Below the pieces are notes generated by a model. It was not told the origin of the DNA. It worked only from the letters and a program-made list of their open reading frames with translations, and did not search any database. A stretch of 64,000 nt of DNA from G020348185 sp964525045. GTDB lineage: Bacteria > Nitrospirota > Nitrospiria > Nitrospirales > UBA8639. Shown here one piece after another: positions 35,666-44,318 of the stretch. Each line of letters begins with the position of its first letter. The first letter of the stretch is position 1. A program made the position numbers and the translations under genes. The stretch is taken from positions 152,821-216,820 of the forward strand of contig CAZGFD010000004.1 of the NCBI GenBank assembly GCA_964525045.1. Direction: 5' to 3'.

Positions 35666-36637
35666 ATGAGAGAATATTTAGAATTTGAAAAACCCTTACG
35701 GGAATTGGAAGAGCGAATCGCCCGTTTAAAAAAGTCAGGGTCGAAAAAGCAATCTGTCCAAGAAGCCATTAAGAAGCATACCGCCCGCCTTACTCAGCTT
35801 GAGCTCGAACTGTATACCAATCTTTCGCCTTGGCAACGCAGCCAAATAGCCCGGCACCCTCAACGTCCGTCAACGCTCGATTATATCGGGTTAATAACCA
35901 CCGATTTCGTTGAGCTACATGGTGATCGCCTCTTCGGTGATGACCGTGCCATCGTTGGAGGATTTGCTCATTGGTCTGGACGAACCGTTATGGTGATCGG
36001 ACAGGAAAAGGGCAAGAGCTTGAAAGAGCGAATGAAGCGAAACTTTGGCATGGCGAATCCAGAGGGCTATCGAAAGGCGCTTCGCCTGATGAAACTCGCT
36101 GAGAAGTTTCAGCGGCCCATCATGACGTTCATTGATACTCCCGGAGCATATCCGGGCGTTGATGCCGAACAACGCGGACAAGCCGAAGCCATCGCGCGAA
36201 ACCTCATGACCATGTCAAGGCTACAAACTCCCATTATTGCAATGGTCATCGGTGAAGGGGGAAGCGGAGGGGCACTGGCCTTGGGAATAGCCGATCGCAT
36301 TATCATGCTCGAGCATTCAATTTATTCTGTCATTTCTCCTGAAGGATGTGCCGCCATACTGTGGAACGATGCCTCCAAAGCCCCGGAGGCCGCCACCGCA
36401 CTGAAAATGACCGCGCCCGAACTTCTCCAACTTGGCATTATCGATGAAGTCATTCCGGAACCATCCGGTGGCGCCCATCATGACATCGACACCACCGCCA
36501 CCCGCCTCTCCGAATCAGTAAGCACTCACCTCAGCCACTTAGAGAAGCTTTCCCCAAAAGCTCTGCTGACCCAGCGCGATGAAAAATTTCGTCGCATGCA
36601 AGCCCTGGGCGATACCACCCCCGTCACCACACCGTAA
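35666..36637 (+). CDS. accA: Acetyl-CoA carboxylase carboxyltransferase alpha subunit
   Basis: With AccD it transfers the carboxyl group from biotin to acetyl-CoA. The 323 residues have an N-terminal coiled region (FEKPLRELEERIARLKKSG), then the crotonase-fold core with GDRLFGDDRAIVGG, TPGAYPGVDAEQRGQ and GEGGSGGALALG. ATG 35666 is preferred over the TTG eight codons earlier. The last ~15 residues are family-variable. It is co-transcribed with dnaE to judge by spacing. Confidence 0.96.
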   Translation: MREYLEFEKPLRELEERIARLKKSGSKKQSVQEAIKKHTARLTQLELELYTNLSPWQRSQIARHPQRPSTLDYIGLITTDFVELHGDRLFGDDRAIVGGFAHWSGRTVMVIGQEKGKSLKERMKRNFGMANPEGYRKALRLMKLAEKFQRPIMTFIDTPGAYPGVDAEQRGQAEAIARNLMTMSRLQTPIIAMVIGEGGSGGALALGIADRIIMLEHSIYSVISPEGCAAILWNDASKAPEAATALKMTAPELLQLGIIDEVIPEPSGGAHHDIDTTATRLSESVSTHLSHLEKLSPKALLTQRDEKFRRMQALGDTTPVTTP

Positions 36638-36684
36638 TCCCATTAATCAAGTCAGAAGCATTTCCCCGCGTGAACAATAAAAAG

Positions 36685-36784
36685 AAATATCCAATATCCA
36701 ACAAGGAATGTCGAATCCTCAAGAGTAAAGACAGGTACCGCCCTTACTTCGACATTCATTATTCAATATTCGATGTTGGATATT
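36685..36784. repeat. Inverted-repeat element, ATATCCAACAAGGAATGTCGAA family
   Basis: Left arm 36685-36715 and right arm 36748-36784 are inverted imperfect copies with a 32-base loop. The transcript could fold into a long hairpin. It lies between accA and the convergent beta-grasp gene. Confidence 0.65.
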
Positions 36785-36860
36785 CTCCTAGTCTTTATCT
36801 CCATCAAATCGTTTTTGCCTGTCAATCTGTTCCACACAAACACGAAGCCCCTGTACATTC

Positions 36861-37139
36861 CTACGGATTATGCCACATCATCCCTTCATGATCCGGATGA
36901 AATTGGTGTGTCAATTTGATGGTATCACCATCCTTCACTTGACTTTCCAGGGTTGAGACCTTTTGATTGACCGTGATCATCAACTGGCTGGAATTGAGAA
37001 AGGGTTGGAGGGGTTTAAAGTTTTCCGAGTGCGCCTCAAATAATGACCGCACGGTCATCGGTTCGGCCACCTCACACTCAATTTCCTGTTCATCCATCGC
37101 ATCACGAAGCGCTTGCCCAAAAATCAGCACTTTAATCAT
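36861..37139 (-). CDS. MoaD/ThiS-like beta-grasp protein without C-terminal GG
   Basis: 92 residues from ATG 37139. IKVLIFGQALRDAM, then a MTVRSLFEAHSENF helix and VNQKVSTLESQVKDGDTIKL follow the ubiquitin-like sulfur-carrier fold. The Gly-Gly end needed for thiocarboxylation is absent: the chain ends HQFHPDHEGMMWHNP, rich in His and Met. Its ribosome-binding site GGAGGTGA lies inside the last codons of the GlcD-like gene, and the two frames overlap by eight bases, so translation is coupled. It may be a subunit or chaperone of that oxidoreductase. Inference only. Confidence 0.72.
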   Translation of the reverse strand: MIKVLIFGQALRDAMDEQEIECEVAEPMTVRSLFEAHSENFKPLQPFLNSSQLMITVNQKVSTLESQVKDGDTIKLTHQFHPDHEGMMWHNP

Positions 37140-40002
37140 GGTCACCTCCTTCCTTGGTGTATACGGGATTCAACTCCATGGCCCCCTCACCCTGTCTCTG
37201 CTGAGCTTCATTTACTACTTCTGCCACATGTTTGACGGTCACCTTCCCCTGCATCCCATTTTTTAACTGGATCATACAAGCCGGACAACTTGTCACGACC
37301 ATTTCCGCTTGCGTGTCCTCAATGGATTGTTGTTTGCGTTGGAAGATTCGCTGAGAGGTTTCATAATCCTTGATGATATAGGTCCCTGCCCCACCCGCAC
37401 ATCGATCGGCATCTTGCATTTCAACATAGCGAAAGCCCGGGAGTCGAGACAGTAACTGCCGTGGGGCCTTGGTAACCCCAGCCGCGCGAAGATGGCAAGA
37501 AGAGTGGTAGGTAACCTTTTGTGTTCCACTGCTCTTTTCTGGCCGACCACCCTCCTGATCAGGAACAAAAACACCCTGTTCAACCAGAAATTCCGAAATA
37601 TGTTTCACACGGCCGGCGAGATGGGCTGCAGCGGCTTCCTCGGGCCCGTTTCGAAACAAGCGTACATAATCTTTTAGACTTAAGGTGCAGGATGCACAAC
37701 TCGTGAGAATGACATCATAGGAGGCCAGGTGTTGCAAATTTTCCCGTGCCCCTTCTTTCGCTAAGTCACGATAGCCATAGGTTTCAATCGGGGTCCCGGA
37801 GCAGCGTTGGGGGGGCAAGGCCACTTTAATCCCTTGACGACCCAGCAGGGCTACCATGGCGTCACCAACACCATCCTCCAAATAATTAGCGGCGCACCCG
37901 TGAAAATACGCCACCCGCGCCTTCCTGAGATGTTCGGTCTGACATAATTCAGGGTATCGATCACGAAGATGTCGTTTGGCCAATTGGGGCAGCCGCAAAT
38001 TGGGCGGAATTCTGGCGCTCTCGGCCAGTCGACGAAGAAGGGGACGAGTCAACGTATCGAGGAGAGTCCGAAGCAGAGGTCGATCCCAGAGGGATTGTGT
38101 GCGGGCCGCTATTTTCAATAATGGCTCGAAAATCCTTTGGCGTGCGTGGACCGCGAACACCCAGCCAGCCAATCGATTGGGGTTTTCAGCCCGGCGCTGC
38201 AAAATAAGATCCGCGACGTCAACGTCAGCCGGACAGATCGCGCGACAGGATTTACAATTCAGGCAAGCTTCCACGACTCGCTTGGACTTCAAATAGCTAT
38301 AATCGCTGGCGGTCACAATTTCAAACCACCCACGTGAGCTCATGTCTTCTGATTGAAACACATCATAGACGGGACAAACTGAATTACATTTTGCACAGGT
38401 CGCACAAGGTTTCGCCAGGCGTTCATAATCAATGTGCCGGGTGAACGGTTCACCACTGATTTTGACACCGGGATTAAAAATGCCCGTTGGATTCAAGATT
38501 GTTTTTATTTGAACGAATAATTTGTACAAATCTTCTCCAAACATCCGCCGAACCCACTCAGCCCGCACTCGACCATCTCCATGCTCTCCACATATCGATC
38601 CACCAAAGTGCTCCAACACCATTTGATGAATCTCACGATGGCCCTGTAGCATCCGTTCAAAGTCCTGAGAATCATTCAGGTCTAATAGGGGAAGGATGTG
38701 GGCATTGCCGTTTCCAATATGGCCGAAGACCGCGACCGCCACGTTTTGGCTCTTAAAGAATCCTTCCAAATATCGAATAAGTTCTGCCGTTCGTTGAGCC
38801 GGCACCACAACATCGTCAACAAAATTAATCGGCTTTTTTCGCGGATCAAAGCGATACAGAGTGGGATATAACGCATTTCGCGCTTTCCAAAGTTCTTCTT
38901 GCTTTTCTGGATCAAATGCCAGGACCGGGTCCGATGCCAACCGGTACCTTCGGCACAAAGAGAGCAAACGTTCACTTCTTGAACGTTCTTCTCCTTGATC
39001 AAACTCGATGAGTAGCGTGGCCGCGGAATCCTGTGGGATGTCATATTTACGGCGGCCGATCAAATCGAGTGTGGTCCCATCCATCACCTCAAGGGCGCTT
39101 GGAGTCAGACTCAACAGTTCGGGAACCGCTTCCCCTAATTCTTCAAGGAATTGAAAGTGAATGAGCGCCGTGACGGTGGACTTCGGTCGATCGACAAGCG
39201 ATAGAGTGGCTTCACTAAAAATGCCTAACGTCCCTTCACTACCCACCAAAAGCTTCGGAAGATCAAACACCCGGCGGTCCAACCCATCAAGGAGATCAAA
39301 GACATTGTATCCCGAGCTATTCTTACTCACTTGAGGACGTTTGGCTGTGATCAATGCTGCCGCCTCCCGGACCACACTCATGATCGCTTGTAAGGCAGGT
39401 TGGTCAACAAGAAGTTGGGATAGAACCGGGTCTTCAAGCCCATACGACCTTGCCTCGAGCCAGCCACCGTTATCAAGACGTACTCGTAAGGCAGAGACAT
39501 TGTCCTTCACAGACCCATATCGCAACGTATGGGGGCCAGAGGAATTATTCGCCAACATTCCTCCCAATTTGCACATGTCTCGACTGGATGGATCTGGGCC
39601 AAACATTAAATTGTCTCGGAGGAGCCTTTTATTCAGCTCAGTCAACACCATACCCGGTTGCACCCGAACCCATTTTTCGGTGCGGTTCACCTCCAGAATC
39701 CGATTCATCCTGGACACATCAACAATGAGACCAGGGCCAACAGCCGATCCGGTCAAATTAGTTCCGGCAGCGCGGGCTGTCAGGGACACGCCGTGTTTGA
39801 CGGCATAGTCAACAATCAAATCAATATCGTCTTCACATTCCGGAAGCGCCACCGACAAAGGTGGAATCTTGTAGATACTGGCATCGACGGAATAGGCTTG
39901 AAGACTTGAGCTATCGTCCTTGACCTTTTCGGTTCCAATCAACCGTCGAATATCCGAACCAATGACAGATTTTCTTTCAGGGAGAATAAGCGGCATATTC
40001 AT
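37132..40002 (-). CDS. FAD-linked oxidase with Fe-S and CCG domains (GlcD/D-lactate dehydrogenase type)
   Basis: 956 residues joining a GlcD-like FAD domain and a GlcF-like iron-sulfur domain. The FAD loop is ARAAGTNLTGSAVGPG (about residue 77), the C-terminal cap has GHIGNGNAHILPLL, and the two 4Fe-4S clusters are in CATCAKCNSVCP (about 533) and CLNCKSCRAICP (about 582). Two CCG repeats follow (YFHGCAANY with QRCSGTP, and SSCHLRAAG with ADRCAGGAG). Family members oxidise D-lactate, glycolate or D-2-hydroxyacids and pass electrons to the quinone pool. AAGGA precedes the ATG. Confidence 0.92.
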   Translation of the reverse strand: MNMPLILPERKSVIGSDIRRLIGTEKVKDDSSSLQAYSVDASIYKIPPLSVALPECEDDIDLIVDYAVKHGVSLTARAAGTNLTGSAVGPGLIVDVSRMNRILEVNRTEKWVRVQPGMVLTELNKRLLRDNLMFGPDPSSRDMCKLGGMLANNSSGPHTLRYGSVKDNVSALRVRLDNGGWLEARSYGLEDPVLSQLLVDQPALQAIMSVVREAAALITAKRPQVSKNSSGYNVFDLLDGLDRRVFDLPKLLVGSEGTLGIFSEATLSLVDRPKSTVTALIHFQFLEELGEAVPELLSLTPSALEVMDGTTLDLIGRRKYDIPQDSAATLLIEFDQGEERSRSERLLSLCRRYRLASDPVLAFDPEKQEELWKARNALYPTLYRFDPRKKPINFVDDVVVPAQRTAELIRYLEGFFKSQNVAVAVFGHIGNGNAHILPLLDLNDSQDFERMLQGHREIHQMVLEHFGGSICGEHGDGRVRAEWVRRMFGEDLYKLFVQIKTILNPTGIFNPGVKISGEPFTRHIDYERLAKPCATCAKCNSVCPVYDVFQSEDMSSRGWFEIVTASDYSYLKSKRVVEACLNCKSCRAICPADVDVADLILQRRAENPNRLAGWVFAVHARQRIFEPLLKIAARTQSLWDRPLLRTLLDTLTRPLLRRLAESARIPPNLRLPQLAKRHLRDRYPELCQTEHLRKARVAYFHGCAANYLEDGVGDAMVALLGRQGIKVALPPQRCSGTPIETYGYRDLAKEGARENLQHLASYDVILTSCASCTLSLKDYVRLFRNGPEEAAAAHLAGRVKHISEFLVEQGVFVPDQEGGRPEKSSGTQKVTYHSSCHLRAAGVTKAPRQLLSRLPGFRYVEMQDADRCAGGAGTYIIKDYETSQRIFQRKQQSIEDTQAEMVVTSCPACMIQLKNGMQGKVTVKHVAEVVNEAQQRQGEGAMELNPVYTKEGGDHD

Positions 40003-40061
40003 CAGTCCTTTTTTAGGACATTATCATTTTAACAGTTAAGGGAAAAACTCGACACGGTACA

Positions 40062-40151
40062 GGTGTCGCCCTGGCGACACCAGTTTCTACAACGTCAGGA
40101 GCCTAGACTCTTAGCTTAGTATCCTGAAACCTGAAACCAGAATCTTGAACC
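40062..40151. repeat. GTAG-hairpin plus four-unit heptad repeat
   Basis: The perfect hairpin GGTGTCGCC-CT-GGCGACACC (40062-40081) is followed by AGTTT and CTAC (GTAG on the other strand, 40087-40090). CTGAAAC, CTGAAAC, CAGAATC and TTGAACC follow with period 7 (40124-40151). The order hairpin, CTAC, heptads is as in the right half of the element at 26924-27110. Confidence 0.65.
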
Positions 40152-40253
40152 CGTCGTGTCCGATGCGTTTGGTATCCTGCTACGGAAGTTTGGATGGCAG
40201 AGACATGAAAGGAACGGAGAGGGAACTCCAATGGAATGGAAAATAGAGAAAAT

Positions 40254-40991
40254 TTACGCGCTGAGATCAGCCATACTGCTATTCGCCTCCTCCGGAAGAG
40301 GGTCGCTGTCGAATGGCAAATCAAGGCTCTCAGGGTTTCCTAAAGCTTGAAATTCTTTCAAAGGAGGAAGGTCTCGAAGGTCCCGCAATCCAAACCGTTG
40401 CAAAAATTGTTTGCTGGTTCCATAGAGAATTGGTCTCCCCGGAACATCTTGGCGCCCCACGATACGCACGAGTTTTTGATCCAACAGGGTTCTCAGAACG
40501 CCAGACGTTTCCACACCTCTGATCTTTTCGATTTCGGCACGAATGATCGGCTGTTTATAACTGATGATCGCCAAGGTCTCGAGTGCGGAGCGAGAGAGTT
40601 TTGTTATCGATTTGGTCTTGTTGAGCCGTTTGATATATGACGCGTATTCCGGTCGGGTCACAAGAAGAAATCCCCCGGCCACCTCTGCGAGGCGCAATCC
40701 TCTTCCTTCTTGTTCGTATTCTTGCTGTAAGACTTTCAATGTCTCCGACACCGCTGATTTTGGAGGACCCTCGACCACGGCGGTCAATCGATCCAGGGTC
40801 AGGGGGTCATGCGCCACAAACAGCACAGCTTCGAGAATGCTTTTTATTTCTTGCTCGTCCAATGTACCATCCACCCCACTGGTCTCCTCCTTAGGCTCAT
40901 CATGATGACCATTAGTCCCCGAGGCCACTGGGATCTCTGCAACAATATCCACATTTTCCATTTGGCCGTCACTCATTCCTTTTGCAATCAT
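40254..40991 (-). CDS. scpB: Segregation and condensation protein B
   Basis: ScpB dimers bind ScpA and SMC in the chromosome condensin. The 245 residues have an acidic, probably disordered first 45, then two winged-helix domains (IKSILEAVLFVAHDPL at the start, RSALETLAIISYKQPIIRAEIEKIRGV in the middle, shown in part) and a flexible tail. ATG 40991 follows GGGAGG at seven bases; the longer frame has no such site. scpA is the upstream gene on the same strand. Confidence 0.94.
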   Translation of the reverse strand: MIAKGMSDGQMENVDIVAEIPVASGTNGHHDEPKEETSGVDGTLDEQEIKSILEAVLFVAHDPLTLDRLTAVVEGPPKSAVSETLKVLQQEYEQEGRGLRLAEVAGGFLLVTRPEYASYIKRLNKTKSITKLSRSALETLAIISYKQPIIRAEIEKIRGVETSGVLRTLLDQKLVRIVGRQDVPGRPILYGTSKQFLQRFGLRDLRDLPPLKEFQALGNPESLDLPFDSDPLPEEANSSMADLSA

Positions 40992-41107
40992 GCCATGTCC
41001 TCCCTCGTGTTCAAATCCAACATCCAAAATTGAAACACTCCATTTTTGGCCTTCAAGTCATCGGATGAGCGGATCCCAAAACCGTTTCAACTTTTCTTTC
41101 AGCCAAT

Positions 41108-41902
41108 TCACGTGGGGTCAACGGACTCAATGTCCTGATCCGGAGAAAATCGACGGGTGATCCGGATCGGACCAAACAAATCACCTTGAAAAAGCCCAAC
41201 TAATTTCATTCGCACCAATTCAAGTAGGGCCAGGAAGGTCACAATGACGTCACTCCTGGAAAAACCGACCTCGAATAAGGCATCGAAGGTCAGGGTGGGC
41301 TCCGTCTCCAACTGATCTAAAATGGTATGAATCCTCTCTTGAACTGTTTGGGTATCGAGGCTCACATCAATAAAGGGTTGAGCTGCAGTTCGATCCAACA
41401 CCTCCTGCAACGCTCCCAACAGATCAAATAAACTCAAATCCTCTACAGGCATAACTTCACCCGGCTCCGGTTCCTCGGGAAAGATAGGGTCTCGGCAGAA
41501 TGCATCCCGCCAGATTCGTTCCTGATTGGAAAGTCGAACAGAAGCATCCTTAAACTGTTCGTATTCCATCAACTGTCTGACCAGTTCTTCCCGGGGGTCT
41601 TCAATATTTTCTTCACCCTGATCATCAATTTCCTCTTTGGGCAATAACATTCGGGACTTAATTTGGAGTAAAGAGGCCGCCATGACCAAAAACTCACCGG
41701 CAAATGACAAGTTCAGAGTCTTCATTATATTTAGATATTCCACATACTGCTGGGTTATGAGGGCGATGGGAATGTCGTAAATATTAATTTGCTGTTTTCG
41801 AATGAGATGTAGAAGAAGATCAAGGGGACCAGTAAAGGATTCAAGCTGGACCTGATAGATTTCTTCCGCCTCACCTTTCATTTCAATTCCCATGTGGTCC
41901 AT
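41108..41902 (-). CDS. scpA: Segregation and condensation protein A
   Basis: The kleisin that bridges the SMC heads. The 264 residues start with the kleisin N-terminal YQVQLESFTGPLDLLLHLIR and the DIPIALITQQYVEYL helix; residues 75-87 read LVMAASLLQIKSR, and a winged-helix C-terminus (FLALLELVRMKLVGLFQ) ends the protein. GAAGGT lies just before ATG 41902. It precedes scpB with a 116-base gap, slightly wide for this operon. Confidence 0.94.
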   Translation of the reverse strand: MDHMGIEMKGEAEEIYQVQLESFTGPLDLLLHLIRKQQINIYDIPIALITQQYVEYLNIMKTLNLSFAGEFLVMAASLLQIKSRMLLPKEEIDDQGEENIEDPREELVRQLMEYEQFKDASVRLSNQERIWRDAFCRDPIFPEEPEPGEVMPVEDLSLFDLLGALQEVLDRTAAQPFIDVSLDTQTVQERIHTILDQLETEPTLTFDALFEVGFSRSDVIVTFLALLELVRMKLVGLFQGDLFGPIRITRRFSPDQDIESVDPT

Positions 41903-42018
41903 TTTTACCTTCTCTCACACCATTTTTGGGTGGGGATAGTGGATATAGTCCTTGGTATACCATTCTTTGTGGTTCCCCGCAACATAAAACCTATATGTAG
42001 TATAAAATTGGGTTTACT

Positions 42019-43116
42019 CTACTTTTTCTTTCCTCGAAGCCTCCACACAAAAACAAGTACCAACAAAAATAATCCCACAAAAATCACTATTTGACTAGTA
42101 GGCTGAGTAATATTTTTAACTTGTTGATTTTTAAAGTTAATTCCAGAACCTTCCACATCTGGCGCTACATCAAATACGACGTTGGAAAAGTCAGGATTTT
42201 CCTTAAATTGGACATTGGTAAAATCAGCCACTTCTTGAAATCTGGCTTCACTGAATAAAGCCATTCGTTCAAAAGTGGCGAAACGAAAATACGCTTCACG
42301 TTCAAACAAGGCCTGAGAAAAATCCGAGGCCCCACGAAACTGGCTTCCCGAAAACCCCGTACCAAGCTTGAACCATGTCTGGGAAAAATCTGCCCGGCCT
42401 CCAAACTCCACTTCCAAGAATTCAGCTAGTCCCTTAAAGCCGGCCTGATTAAATGTTGCCGTCTCTCCAAAAAACGCTTTATGAAAACGAGTATGAGTGC
42501 CGAAGGCCGTCTTGCGAAAGTTTGCGGTGTTATCAAAATGGGCACCGATAAAAAACCCTTCATAGACAATCGTCGCGTCTGAAAAATTGACAGGGTCGAG
42601 AAAGACGGTTCTTGAGAAGTCAATCGATTTTTCGAATTTCGTCTTGTCCATATCTACGGGTCCAAAAATGACGAGAGCCCCATTCCTTAAATGCGTCGCC
42701 ACTATTCCTTGAACCCAGGATTCCCGAATAATCACGGCACCGGGAATCACGCGAATTTCATTAATCCCCCGCTGCTTAAGTGTTTCTTCGACCCTGGAAG
42801 AGGGAATAGGGTATTGAGTTATTGGACGAAGGGGCAATCGATCAAATGAAAGATCGCCTTTCACCACAACTCCCAATAGATCCACACTGTGTCCATTTTC
42901 GAGAGCCGACAACACCTCCTCGGCTGAAAGAGCCAAGGCGTTCCGTTCCTCGAATGTGCAGGAATCGACGATATGTTTATGGAGGACAGGCAGGGCTGGA
43001 TTCGCCGGCTCCTCTATTTGACAGGCTTCAGCCAACGAAAACCAGCCGACGGGTAAGAGAATGAGGAAGATTCCCATACCCGCAGGAAGCCCAATTTGTG
43101 AAAAGGCACCCTTCAA
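42019..43116 (-). CDS. Exported pentapeptide-repeat-like protein with C-terminal membrane anchor
   Basis: 365 residues. A signal peptide (MGIFLILLPVGWFSLAEA) leads into a domain with one conserved Cys pair, then about residues 150-320 carry degenerate A(D/N)F-type pentapeptide repeats (ATFNQAGF, ADFSQTWF, SDFSQALF, ADFTNVQF, PDFSNVVF) that should form a right-handed beta-helix. The end is one helix (IVIFVGLFLLVLVFVW) and RLRGKKK, so the protein is probably anchored with its helix outside. It is not a typical gyrase-protecting member. Function unknown. Confidence 0.78.
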   Translation of the reverse strand: MKGAFSQIGLPAGMGIFLILLPVGWFSLAEACQIEEPANPALPVLHKHIVDSCTFEERNALALSAEEVLSALENGHSVDLLGVVVKGDLSFDRLPLRPITQYPIPSSRVEETLKQRGINEIRVIPGAVIIRESWVQGIVATHLRNGALVIFGPVDMDKTKFEKSIDFSRTVFLDPVNFSDATIVYEGFFIGAHFDNTANFRKTAFGTHTRFHKAFFGETATFNQAGFKGLAEFLEVEFGGRADFSQTWFKLGTGFSGSQFRGASDFSQALFEREAYFRFATFERMALFSEARFQEVADFTNVQFKENPDFSNVVFDVAPDVEGSGINFKNQQVKNITQPTSQIVIFVGLFLLVLVFVWRLRGKKK

Positions 43117-43354
43117 TGCAGACCGTCCAACGGTTCCAAACCAGAGTCCAACATGAGGACGATAACCCTAAAATCATTGGCTGAACGTGAAACCTCCGGA
43201 CGGGTTTTTACACATGCACCATGAGAATTACAGAGAGGCGAGAGACCGGAGGTGGGAGTATTTCGGGTAGGTATATTTGATTTCAGTGGGGTCGTGCCCT
43301 CTATTCATCATCTCAACATTCAGGAAAGTCAGGAATGATGAGAAGATCAGGTTT
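43117..43354. other. Gene-free region between the pentapeptide protein and the inverted-repeat element
   Basis: Nothing coding is supported. With the element at 43355-43452 it makes up the 390-base gap to the peroxiredoxin gene. No clear promoter was found. Confidence 0.35.
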
Positions 43355-43452
43355 CCAACAAGGAATGATAAATATCCAAGAAAAAGAGAGCCAGAGACAT
43401 GACTCTTAAGACTCCATAATTCGACATGCCTTGTGGAATATTCGATATTTTT
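43355..43452. repeat. Inverted-repeat element, CCAACAAGGAATG family
   Basis: Left arm CCAACAAGGAATGATAAATA (43355 on) and right arm TCGACATGCCTTGTGGAATA (43421 on) are inverted imperfect copies, related to those at 31741 and 36685. Confidence 0.6.
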
Positions 43453-43506
43453 ATTCAGAAACCGAACTGATGGGTTGCTTTAGAATCCACTTAGCTAAGA
43501 CCAAAA

Positions 43507-44157
43507 CTATTTGAGATCCTTCTTTGTGAGATAAAAATCAGGACTCTCTTGATCCGGCTGGCCGAGACGTTCATCGACATCCTTCACCGTTTTAGGAGGA
43601 GGGGCAAGGACTTTCTCTCCTTCCTTCCAATTAACGGGAGTTGCGCAAGAAAATCGATCGGCAGTTTGTAGGGCCGTGACAAGTCGTAAAATTTCCTCCA
43701 CGTTTCGGCCAGCATTCATGGGGTAATAAATAAGCGCCCGAACAGTCCGCGTGGGGTCGATCACAAATACGGCTCGTACCGTCGCTGTCGAACTCGTACC
43801 GGGATGAATCATTCCATATAGATGGGAAACGTTCATATCAATATCGGCAATCATGGGAAAGGGAATGCTCACTCCCATTTTCTCCTTTATGTTTTGGAGC
43901 CACGCCAGGTGCGAATGAATACTATCGATGCTGACACCAATTAATTTAATCGATTTCTGCCTGAATCGGTCATATTGCCGCGCGAACTCCATTAATTCGG
44001 TAGTACAGACGGGCGTAAAATCAGCAGGATGGGAAAACAGGACCACCCAATCCTGTTCTTGCCACGCACTAAAGTTAAAGTCGGAAGCCTGAGTCGTCAC
44101 CGCTTCAAAATCTGGAGCCGAATCGCCTATTCTGGGCAGACCTCTTATTTCAGCCAT
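43507..44157 (-). CDS. Peroxiredoxin, Prx6-like
   Basis: 216 residues reducing peroxides. The peroxidatic Cys51 is in HPADFTPVCTTE; the arm HPGTSSTATVRAVFVIDP and the long C-terminal domain (NWKEGEKVLAPPPK) are those of the Prx6 group. Cys171 in RFSCATPVNW could be a resolving cysteine. It is preceded by AGGAGG and stands alone on the minus strand. Confidence 0.93.
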   Translation of the reverse strand: MAEIRGLPRIGDSAPDFEAVTTQASDFNFSAWQEQDWVVLFSHPADFTPVCTTELMEFARQYDRFRQKSIKLIGVSIDSIHSHLAWLQNIKEKMGVSIPFPMIADIDMNVSHLYGMIHPGTSSTATVRAVFVIDPTRTVRALIYYPMNAGRNVEEILRLVTALQTADRFSCATPVNWKEGEKVLAPPPKTVKDVDERLGQPDQESPDFYLTKKDLK

Positions 44158-44318
44158 TACACCTCCTCCACTTTCAACAAAAAGACATGCATAACTTACT
44201 CCTTCTCCCCTAGGGGTAGAACGAATTGTCGCATTAACTTATTTTGGGATTGTTGTTTGTAAGGGAAACTTTTTTCTATGAACAGGCATTGGGGATGGAA
44301 TGGAAAGGCTGGTGTCTT

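Noticed and set aside
36861..37139. Functional MoaD of molybdenum cofactor synthesis
   Set aside because: The C-terminal Gly-Gly is missing and no other moa gene is nearby.
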